64,000 nucleotides of DNA from Paenibacillus radicibacter (lineage in GTDB: Bacteria; Bacillota; Bacilli; Paenibacillales; NBRC-103111): positions 62,001 to 126,000 of the forward strand of contig NZ_JANQBC010000008.1 of NCBI RefSeq assembly GCF_024721995.1, given 5' to 3'. The notes under the pieces are model-generated. The model saw nothing but the letters and a program-made list of their open reading frames with translations. It was not told the DNA's origin and did no database searches. How positions within the stretch are numbered: the first letter of the stretch is position 1; each line of letters opens with the position of its first letter. Shown here piece after piece: positions 57,604 to 64,000 of the stretch. A program made the translations under genes and the position numbers.

Positions 57604-58287
57604 ATGCAATATGAATACATCATTAAATTAATATGTGCACTACTTCTTGGTCTCTTAATTGGTATTGATCGCCAACTGAAACATAAGCCCCTTGGCATGA
57701 AAACAAGTATGGTTATCTCGGTTGCAAGTTGTCTCATCACCATTGTTTCAATTGAAGCTGTTAACATTTACTCGGTTGCAGGACATACGAATATGGACCC
57801 GATGCGTCTAGCTGCGCAAGTCGTAAGCGGTGTCGGCTTCATTGGAGCAGGAGCAATTCTCAGACGCAGTAACGATGTAATCTCTGGACTCACAACAGCC
57901 GCGATGGTATGGGCAGCATCTGGACTTGGTATTGCCGCAGGAGCAGGATTCTACAAGGAAGCTTTTACAGCCGTTATCTTAATTATTCTAGCTATCAATC
58001 TATTCCCACTTGGCATTAAATTATGGGGTCCACAGAAATTAAGCGATCGCGATCTATCTGTGCTCATTATTGTTAAAGAGAATGCTGAGATGGCGAGAAT
58101 GATTGATGAAATTGAACGTGATCATATGCGGGTGAAGCATATTAAACTGAAGGATTTATCCGAAGAACGCCAACAAATACAGATGGTATTATCCGCCCCT
58201 CGTAAAGTACGCACAACCTCCATCTATTACATGATTAAGAAACTTGAGAATGTGATTGCCGTTGAAGTTGAGACGATATCAGCCTAA
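57604..58287 (+). CDS. MgtC/SapB family membrane protein
   Basis: This 227-residue protein has four or five N-terminal helices (residues 1-145) with the family motif RLAAQVVSGVGFIGAGAILR. A C-terminal ACT-like cytoplasmic domain (from about 150) follows. The ATG at 57604 follows GGGGGAA. The gene lies 22 bp after the GDPD gene and is probably co-transcribed. MgtC proteins affect magnesium homeostasis and F-type ATPase activity; the role here is not defined. Confidence 0.87.
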   Translation: MQYEYIIKLICALLLGLLIGIDRQLKHKPLGMKTSMVISVASCLITIVSIEAVNIYSVAGHTNMDPMRLAAQVVSGVGFIGAGAILRRSNDVISGLTTAAMVWAASGLGIAAGAGFYKEAFTAVILIILAINLFPLGIKLWGPQKLSDRDLSVLIIVKENAEMARMIDEIERDHMRVKHIKLKDLSEERQQIQMVLSAPRKVRTTSIYYMIKKLENVIAVEVETISA

Positions 58288-58299
58288 TCAGAATGCATA

Positions 58300-58332
58300 C
58301 ATCCCGCTCCATGAATCTGATGGATTGGGATG
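58300..58332. terminator. bidirectional terminator between mgtC-like and glpD
   Basis: CATCCC and GGGATG with an inner CTCCAT/ATGGA pairing, followed by seven T on the plus strand. Confidence 0.85.
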
Positions 58333-58352
58333 TTTTTTTATTCGGATAAACG

Positions 58353-60008
58353 TTACTCGGCCACTTCTCGCGCCATGCGAAACGCCTCTTCGGCCTCACT
58401 TTTGTAAAGGGCAGTTTGATTATTATCCCATTTCAACACTTCCGCCATATAACGAATGACCGGTTGTATCCACTTTCGCGCTTCATTATGATTAAAGTTA
58501 ATTGCTGATGAGCGTCTGCTTAGAAAATCAAGCGGATGCGTCACCATCTCATGATCCATTCCATATCGCAGAGCGGCTAAGATCCCACTGTCGATGCCAA
58601 GTAAATAGGCTTTATATGCCATCGGCTTGATGTGGGCAAATACTTGTTCCACGTTGCTTCCATATCTTTGCACAAGCTCAGCAGAGCGAGCAGGCGATAG
58701 TCCATATTCCATTCCAATCTGAATCCATTTGTCCATAAAAGATTGAAAGTCCTCTTCAAATGTACCACCTGATAAACGAATCTGGTCGGTTGTGCAAGAT
58801 GGATAGGTACGCCCATGGACTATGGATAACCTGCTCGTTACTAAGTCCACGATTCGCTCCGCCATTTTTCTATAACCGGTCAATTTCCCGCCTGCAATTG
58901 TAATTAAACCCGAAGGGGACTCGATCAGTTCATCTTTACGGGATAGTTCCGATGGCGCTTTACCCTCTTCATGAATTAAGGGTCTGATCCCCGCCCAACT
59001 GGATTCGACATCTTGAGCTGTTAGCAGCAAGCTCGGGAACCGCGCATTCGTACTTGCCAGCAAGTACTCACGATCCGCTGCTGTCATGAATGGGCTTGCT
59101 ATATTTCCCGTGTAATTCGTATCGGTTGTACCAACGTAAGTCTTCCCATCTCGTGGAATTGCGAACAGCATCCGTTTATCTTCCGTGTCAAAATAAATCG
59201 CCTGTTCCAGTGGAAAGCGGCTATGATCAATTACCAAGTGTACGCCTTTCGTTAAGTGCAGCTGCTTCCCTCGCTTCGAATGATCGATTTCACGAAGTGT
59301 ATCGACCCATGGTCCCGCGGCATTGACGATTTGCGAAGCACGAACTGTTACCTCTTGTGAAGTTTGATGATCCTGGGCGCGAACACCGATTATTTTTCCA
59401 TCTGAATAAATAAAGTCTTGCACTTCTATATAATTCATGGCAATCGCACCGCGATTCACCGCTTCTTTCATAATCTCAATTGTAAGCCTAGCATCATCCG
59501 TACGATATTCAACGTAATAACCGCCACCGATCAGATCATCGCTGCGCAGTAGGGGTGCTTTCGCAAGCGTCTCCTTCTTCGAGAGCATGCGTCTACGCTC
59601 GTGCTTTTTCACACCTGCAAGAAAGTCATAGAGCAAGATTCCAATGGAAGAAGTGAGCCTGCCGTATGTACCACCTTTAATGATCGGCATAAGCATCCAT
59701 TCTGGGGTCACCACATGCTGCGCATTCGCATGCACAATTGCTCGCTCTCGCCCTACTTCACGAACAAGTTTAATCTCGCCTTGCTTCAAATAACGAAGAC
59801 CGCCGTGGACAAGCTTCGTTGAACGACTGCTCGTTCCGGCTGCAAAGTCTTGCATATCAAGCAACGCAACCTTTAAACCACGTACAACCCCATCGAGTGC
59901 AATCCCAGCCCCAGTCACACCACCGCCAATCACAATCAAGTCATATGTATCTTGTTGTAATTGCTCCACGATTTGTTTACGATACAAGCTTGAGAATGAA
60001 TGACCCAT
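58353..60008 (-). CDS. glpD: aerobic glycerol-3-phosphate dehydrogenase
   Basis: This 551-residue FAD enzyme has the dinucleotide-binding motif IGGGVTGAG (27-35), DFAAGTSSRSTKLVHGGLRYL, and the C-terminal DAO_C domain. It oxidises sn-glycerol-3-phosphate to dihydroxyacetone phosphate and feeds the quinone pool. The start at 60008 follows GGGGCGG; the longer frame to 60146 would run through a terminator hairpin and is rejected. A leader of about 100 nt with that hairpin indicates antitermination control, as for GlpP in Bacillus. Confidence 0.95.
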   Translation of the reverse strand: MGHSFSSLYRKQIVEQLQQDTYDLIVIGGGVTGAGIALDGVVRGLKVALLDMQDFAAGTSSRSTKLVHGGLRYLKQGEIKLVREVGRERAIVHANAQHVVTPEWMLMPIIKGGTYGRLTSSIGILLYDFLAGVKKHERRRMLSKKETLAKAPLLRSDDLIGGGYYVEYRTDDARLTIEIMKEAVNRGAIAMNYIEVQDFIYSDGKIIGVRAQDHQTSQEVTVRASQIVNAAGPWVDTLREIDHSKRGKQLHLTKGVHLVIDHSRFPLEQAIYFDTEDKRMLFAIPRDGKTYVGTTDTNYTGNIASPFMTAADREYLLASTNARFPSLLLTAQDVESSWAGIRPLIHEEGKAPSELSRKDELIESPSGLITIAGGKLTGYRKMAERIVDLVTSRLSIVHGRTYPSCTTDQIRLSGGTFEEDFQSFMDKWIQIGMEYGLSPARSAELVQRYGSNVEQVFAHIKPMAYKAYLLGIDSGILAALRYGMDHEMVTHPLDFLSRRSSAINFNHNEARKWIQPVIRYMAEVLKWDNNQTALYKSEAEEAFRMAREVAE

Positions 60009-60031
60009 AACCCGCCCCTTTTCAAGAATGC

Positions 60032-60082
60032 AAAAAAGCCGCAAGCTATCCCATTGAAATCTATTCAATAGTACGCTGCGGC
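60032..60082 (-). terminator. glpD leader terminator (GlpP-type antitermination)
   Basis: On the minus strand GCCGCA...TGCGGC forms the base of the stem, ATTGAA/TTCAAT the top, followed by six T. It lies between the glpD promoter and its Shine-Dalgarno. The same layout in Bacillus glpD is read through when GlpP with glycerol-3-phosphate binds the leader. No glpP gene lies in this window. Confidence 0.8.
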
Positions 60083-60117
60083 CCTCCACATCTCCGACCT
60101 TAAATATGAACGTCATT

Positions 60118-60146
60118 ATTATATGACATTTTTTACCAAATATCAA
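60118..60146 (-). promoter_or_regulatory. glpD promoter
   Basis: Minus strand TTGATA (60141-60146), 17-nt spacer, TATAAT (60118-60123). The -35 abuts the ppsR stop. Confidence 0.75.
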
Positions 60147-60147
60147 A

Positions 60148-60948
60148 CTACAAATAATTCATAATAATGCCTGCTGTTTCTTCAATCGCTTTATTGGACA
60201 CATCAATAATTGGGCAATGAAGCTGCTTCATTAATGAGTGTGCATGATCCATCTCTTCCAAGATCCGATCATAAGAAGAATACTGTGAACCAAATGGAAG
60301 ACCTAATGTTTTGAGACGTTCCGTACGAATTTTAAGCAAGTATTCCGGGTCCATCGTAAGCCCGATGATTTTAGCCCGATCGACTTGATACAATTCAGCT
60401 GGAATTTTCACTTCTGGTACAAGTGGGAAATTCGCCACTTTGTACCCTTTATGTGCTAAGAAAATACTAAGTGGAGTCTTGGATGTACGTGAAATTCCGA
60501 TTAGAACGATGTCTGCCTTTAGCATCGATGCCGTGTCACGGCCATCATCACATTTTACAGTAAATTCAATGGCTTCGACTCGTTTGAAATAATCTTCATC
60601 TAGTTGGTGCAGTAGTCCAGGCTTGCTGCTAGGTGCACCATTGAACGTATCGATGTACGCCTGCATCATTGGGCCCATAATGTCTACTGCTCGAACACCT
60701 AGTCGAATCGCTTCTTGTTTAAGCATTTCACGAAGCTCAGGCTGGACAAGTGTATAGGCAATAAATCCGCCTTCACTTGCCACTTGTTCCACGATAGTAG
60801 TCACTTCTTCATCTGTACGAATATGACCGACCCGCCTGATGCGAGCAACATTGCCATTGAACTGACGAAGTGTCGCTTTGACAACACCTTCGCCGGTTTC
60901 TCCTGTAGAATCCGAGCAGATTGTAATCATTTGTTGGTCCTTCGCCAT
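60148..60948 (-). CDS. ppsR: pyruvate, phosphate dikinase regulatory protein
   Basis: This 266-residue DUF299 protein has the nucleotide loop GISRTSKTPL (151-160) and SDSTGETGE near the N-terminus. The family inactivates PPDK by ADP-dependent phosphorylation of an active-site threonine and reactivates it by phosphorolysis. The target ppdK lies just upstream. It follows ccpN by 9 bp. In Bacillus subtilis the orthologue yqfL is likewise next to ccpN (yqzB). Symbols for the family vary. Confidence 0.93.
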   Translation of the reverse strand: MAKDQQMITICSDSTGETGEGVVKATLRQFNGNVARIRRVGHIRTDEEVTTIVEQVASEGGFIAYTLVQPELREMLKQEAIRLGVRAVDIMGPMMQAYIDTFNGAPSSKPGLLHQLDEDYFKRVEAIEFTVKCDDGRDTASMLKADIVLIGISRTSKTPLSIFLAHKGYKVANFPLVPEVKIPAELYQVDRAKIIGLTMDPEYLLKIRTERLKTLGLPFGSQYSSYDRILEEMDHAHSLMKQLHCPIIDVSNKAIEETAGIIMNYL

Positions 60949-60957
60949 GAGATCCCC

Positions 60958-61638
60958 CTACCCCAATACGAATTCAAGTAATATTCTGGTCATGGTCGTC
61001 TTGGTAATACGCCCGATCACTTCCAACTTTTCTTTGCCGCCTGTTGATACGTGTTTCGTGACGACAGGCAAGCTATCAATCTCATAATGAATAATTTTGC
61101 GGGCAGCTTCTACCAAGTCTTCTTCCGGCGATACGGTAATCAAATTAGATCGTGTCATCGCAAGACTAATCGGCATCGTTGCAGCCCCTGGGTTCCCGAG
61201 TGTTACCTTCAGCAAATCTTTACGCGATACGACGCCAAGCAGCATCCCTTCGCTATCCGTTACGAACAGACTGCCGACATTTTCTAGAAAAAGGGCCACA
61301 ACTGCATCATTAACGGTTGTTGTTTCTTTGACGACCACAGGTAGTGATTGCAGATCCTTCACTTTAAGCTGAGAAAGATGGCTGCGCCCTTCATGCTTCA
61401 CATCCTCCATCGCCACAGGGAAATAACCGACTTTGGGCTTCGCATCGATATATCCAAGCATCACTAAAAGGGATAGATCTGATCGGATTGTAGGTCTGCT
61501 GACACCAAGCTGTTCCGCAATTTGTTCCCCAGTAATGGGAACCTGCTCACGTACCAGCTTGACAATGCTAATCTGACGTGCGGTTAGTTGGATAACAATC
61601 CCTCCTACTTCAAACTCGATGCATGTTACAAAGGTCAA
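60958..61638 (-). CDS. ccpN: CcpN-like transcriptional regulator (HTH plus CBS pair)
   Basis: The protein begins, in conserved sequence, IQLTARQISIVKLVREQVPITGEQIAEQLGVSRPTIRSDL, a winged helix of the CcpN type. Two CBS domains follow (about 85-210: VNDAVVALFLENVGSLFVTD and DLVEAARKIIHYEIDSLPVV). CcpN represses gluconeogenic genes in the presence of sugar by binding nucleotides. The reading frame opens at TTG 61638 without a Shine-Dalgarno. A strong GGAGG at 61601-61605 is followed in frame only by ATT, GTT and ATC (61591-61599), where the family start would be. The true start is therefore uncertain and possibly non-canonical. Confidence 0.85.
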   Translation of the reverse strand: MTFVTCIEFEVGGIVIQLTARQISIVKLVREQVPITGEQIAEQLGVSRPTIRSDLSLLVMLGYIDAKPKVGYFPVAMEDVKHEGRSHLSQLKVKDLQSLPVVVKETTTVNDAVVALFLENVGSLFVTDSEGMLLGVVSRKDLLKVTLGNPGAATMPISLAMTRSNLITVSPEEDLVEAARKIIHYEIDSLPVVTKHVSTGGKEKLEVIGRITKTTMTRILLEFVLG

Positions 61639-61639
61639 A

Positions 61640-61727
61640 CGGAGAAGAAATGAAGCACTGTAAGAGCGCTAGCGTTCGACTTTTGAAAAAGTGAAAATTC
61701 CTTATAATCAATTCAAATTTCACGATT
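61640..61727 (-). repeat. palindromic repeat element, copy 2
   Basis: The complement of this stretch aligns with 24272-24357 (copy 1): AATCGTGAA, TTGAATTG, ATTTTCAC, TTTCAAA, CGAACGCTA, CGCTC, TACAGTG and TTCTCCG blocks are shared. A short hairpin (61742-61758, GCTTTCT/AGAAAGC) lies beside it. It fills the gap between ppdK and ccpN. Confidence 0.65.
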
Positions 61728-61842
61728 TCAAGGAGTCACAGGCTTTCTGAAAGAAAGCTACCTCGTAAGCATATGCTTGTGCTTTATTTCTTCGGAGTGT
61801 TCGATCCTTTGGAACATGCTGTTCTACCTACTATATATAAAA

Positions 61843-64000
61843 TTAGGACAAGTTACAATTTGAATGTCTGCGATCAGCGGCTAATTTCGCCTGTGCTGCT
61901 GCAATACGTGCTAGAGGGACACGATACGGTGAGCAGCTTACATAATCTAGACCAATTTCTTGACAGTACATAATGGATTCGGGGTCTCCACCATGTTCGC
62001 CGCATACTCCTGCTTGCAAGGTTGGTTTAAGCTTCTTCCCCTTCTGTGTCGCAAGGTCTACCAACTGACCAACGCCATCTCGATCTAACACTTGGAACGG
62101 ATTATTAGGGAGCACCTTCTGGTCTACATAGTAAGTAAGGAACTTACCTTCAGCATCATCACGACTGTAGCCGAATGTCATTTGTGTTAAGTCATTTGTT
62201 CCATAAGAGAAGAAATCTGCATAGGGCACAAGCTTCTCAGCTGTAAGTGCTGCGCGTGGCACTTCAATCATCGTACCGATTTCATAATCACATTCAACAC
62301 CTGCTGCTGTGAAAATTTCAAGTGCCATACTTGTGATTCGCTCATGGAAGAACTTAAGTTCCGTGTAGTGACCTACAAGTGGAATCATAATATGTGGAAT
62401 CACTTCTACACCTTTATGAATGCTAATAACAGCTGCTTGGAATAGCGCTCTAATTTGCATATCATAAATTTCTGGATATAGGATACCTAGACGACAGCCA
62501 CGCTGACCTAACATTGGATTCACTTCATGTAGAGAGCGAACTTTCTTGATCAATGTACGCAATTTATTTGCATCATTCGATTGCTCTCTACCATTTTTCA
62601 AAAAATCAGCCATCTGCTCATTCAATTCATCTAGGTTCGGTAAAAACTCATGAAGTGGTGGATCAAGCAAGCGAACTGTTACAGGGTAGCCGTCCATTGC
62701 TTTGAACAATCCTTCGAAATCACTTTGCTGCATCGGCAGCAAACGATCTAGTGCCTCTAGACGATCCCTGAGATTCTCAGCCAAGATCATAGCCTGCACA
62801 ACTGGCAGTCGATCATGGCCGAAGAACATATGCTCTGTACGACATAAGCCAATCCCTTCTGCACCGAATTCACGTGCTTTACGCGCATCCTCTGGATGAT
62901 CCGCATTCGTATAAATTTTCATCGAACGAATCTCATCTGCCCATGACAAGACAGTAAGCAATTCATCGGATAAGTTCACATCCGTTAACTCCACTTTGCC
63001 ATCAATTACGCGACCTGTAGCACCGTCAATAGAGATCCAATCCCCTTCTTGGTACGTACGTCCGTTAATCGATAACTGCTTCAATTCATCATCCACTTCA
63101 GCTGCTTCACAGCCACATACGCAAGGTTTGCCCATACCACGAGCTACAACGGCAGCATGGCTCGTCATGCCACCATGACTAGTTAGAATACCTTGTGCCA
63201 CGATCACACCATGAATATCTTCAGGTGTCGTTTCACTGCGAACGAGGATTACTTTCCCTTGCTTCTTACTCCAAGATTCTGCTGTATCCGCATCGAACAC
63301 AATCTGACCACTTGCTGCACCTGGGGATGCTGGAAGTCCTGTTGCTAATACATTAAGTGTAATTGAAGGATCAATGGATGGGTGTAGCAATTGATTCAGA
63401 TGCGCTGTATCCAAGCGTTCAATCGCTTCGGCTTTCGTAATCATATCCTCATTTACAAAATCAACTGCTGTCTTCACAGCCGCCTGTGCAGTACGCTTCG
63501 CATTGCGTGTTTGCAACATATATAAACGATTCTTCTCAATCGTGAATTCAATATCTTGCACATCACGATAGTGGGCTTCAAGCTGAGCAGCTGTTTCACT
63601 TAGAAGCTTGTAAATCTCAGGCATTTCTACTTCCATCTCAGAGATCGCTTTCGGTGTACGTACACCAGCAACCACATCTTCCCCTTGTGCATTCGTTAAA
63701 TACTCACCGAACAACTTACGTTCACCTGTGGATGGGTTACGTGTGAACAGCACACCTGTACCACAGTCATCCCCTAAATTACCGAACACCATCGATTGAA
63801 TGTTTACGGCTGTACCTTGCTCATCAGGAATCGCATGTAATCTTCTATAAATAATCGCACGGTGGTTGTTCCAACTGCGAAATACGGCTTCTACTGCAAG
63901 AAGCAATTGCTCTTGTACATCCTGTGGGAACGGTTTACCTGCATTTGTTTTCACAACATTTTTGTATGACACAATTAGTTCTGCAAGGTCTTGAGCCGTT
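61843..64000 (-). CDS. ppdK: pyruvate, phosphate dikinase, C-terminal part
   Basis: The last 719 residues are present; the N-terminus lies beyond the right edge (the visible part starts TAQDLAELIVSYKNVVKTNA). The phosphohistidine domain has GGMTSHAAVVARGMGKPCVCG, including the Thr-Ser-His target of the PpsR protein. The C-terminal PEP-utilizing barrel has ARKAREFGAEGIGLCRTEHMFF, EVPRAAL and GTNDLTQMTFGYSRDD. It interconverts pyruvate, ATP and phosphate with PEP, AMP and pyrophosphate. It lies upstream of ccpN and ppsR on the same strand. Confidence 0.95.
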   Translation of the reverse strand, partial: TAQDLAELIVSYKNVVKTNAGKPFPQDVQEQLLLAVEAVFRSWNNHRAIIYRRLHAIPDEQGTAVNIQSMVFGNLGDDCGTGVLFTRNPSTGERKLFGEYLTNAQGEDVVAGVRTPKAISEMEVEMPEIYKLLSETAAQLEAHYRDVQDIEFTIEKNRLYMLQTRNAKRTAQAAVKTAVDFVNEDMITKAEAIERLDTAHLNQLLHPSIDPSITLNVLATGLPASPGAASGQIVFDADTAESWSKKQGKVILVRSETTPEDIHGVIVAQGILTSHGGMTSHAAVVARGMGKPCVCGCEAAEVDDELKQLSINGRTYQEGDWISIDGATGRVIDGKVELTDVNLSDELLTVLSWADEIRSMKIYTNADHPEDARKAREFGAEGIGLCRTEHMFFGHDRLPVVQAMILAENLRDRLEALDRLLPMQQSDFEGLFKAMDGYPVTVRLLDPPLHEFLPNLDELNEQMADFLKNGREQSNDANKLRTLIKKVRSLHEVNPMLGQRGCRLGILYPEIYDMQIRALFQAAVISIHKGVEVIPHIMIPLVGHYTELKFFHERITSMALEIFTAAGVECDYEIGTMIEVPRAALTAEKLVPYADFFSYGTNDLTQMTFGYSRDDAEGKFLTYYVDQKVLPNNPFQVLDRDGVGQLVDLATQKGKKLKPTLQAGVCGEHGGDPESIMYCQEIGLDYVSCSPYRVPLARIAAAQAKLAADRRHSNCNLS

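Noticed and set aside
60009-60146. Longer glpD start
   Set aside because: The frame would be translated through the leader terminator and gives no family sequence.

Overview
The window looks like chromosome from a Bacillota member, most probably Paenibacillaceae (inference). The signs are strong Shine-Dalgarno sites, several TTG starts, HprK, CcpN and CcpA-type cre sites, a YesM/YesN-type sensor pair with a sugar-binding lipoprotein, and a secreted protein ending in a copper-amine-oxidase-like 'stalk' domain. I found no tRNA, rRNA, IS element, prophage or CRISPR array. Most genes lie on the minus strand.

Layout. 1-9.6 kb: a minus-strand operon with a ROK repressor, an Fe/AEP-type ABC importer, a secreted PIG-L deacetylase, an argininosuccinate-lyase-like enzyme and a BadF-type kinase (cut by the window edge). 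Its promoter carries a perfect cre and a ROK-type palindrome. 9.66-11.9 kb: a BlaI/M56-peptidase pair with a consensus promoter and operator; the sensor end is not a penicillin-binding domain. 11.9-17.5 kb: a YknXYZ/MacB-type exporter plus a large secreted protein of unknown function. 17.6-20.2 kb: hprK and aspA. 20.3-29.5 kb: the galactose-type importer mglBAC (mglB frameshifted), the lipoprotein/histidine kinase/AraC-regulator module that probably controls it through a 21-bp-spaced direct repeat, and a Crp/Fnr regulator. 29.6-33.7 kb: an MFS transporter split by an in-frame TAG, a CocE-type hydrolase and a pentapeptide-repeat protein. 33.7-40.7 kb: a methyltransferase and an IclR-controlled oxidative (non-phosphorylating) 6-deoxy-sugar pathway, probably for L-fucose. 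40.8-41.5 kb: a small membrane protein of unknown function.

41.6-50.8 kb holds the most interesting system: a probable kynurenine-utilisation regulon. Four promoters each overlap a copy of the 13-bp palindrome TGACAYNRYGTCA. They drive a secreted LVIVD-repeat protein, kynureninase, a four-gene amino-acid ABC importer with the divergent tetR, and alanine dehydrogenase. Kynureninase splits kynurenine to anthranilate and alanine; alanine dehydrogenase takes alanine to pyruvate. Two nearly identical NSS transporters (50.9-53.7 kb) follow as a tandem duplication.

53.9-60.1 kb: metY, glpK, a glycerophosphodiester phosphodiesterase, an MgtC-family protein, and glpD behind a leader terminator of the GlpP-antitermination type. 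60.1-64 kb: ppsR, ccpN and the 3' part of ppdK, a compact pyruvate/PEP control group. A dispersed palindromic repeat occurs between mglB and its sensor operon, directly upstream of ccpN, and in shortened form inside the fucose cluster.
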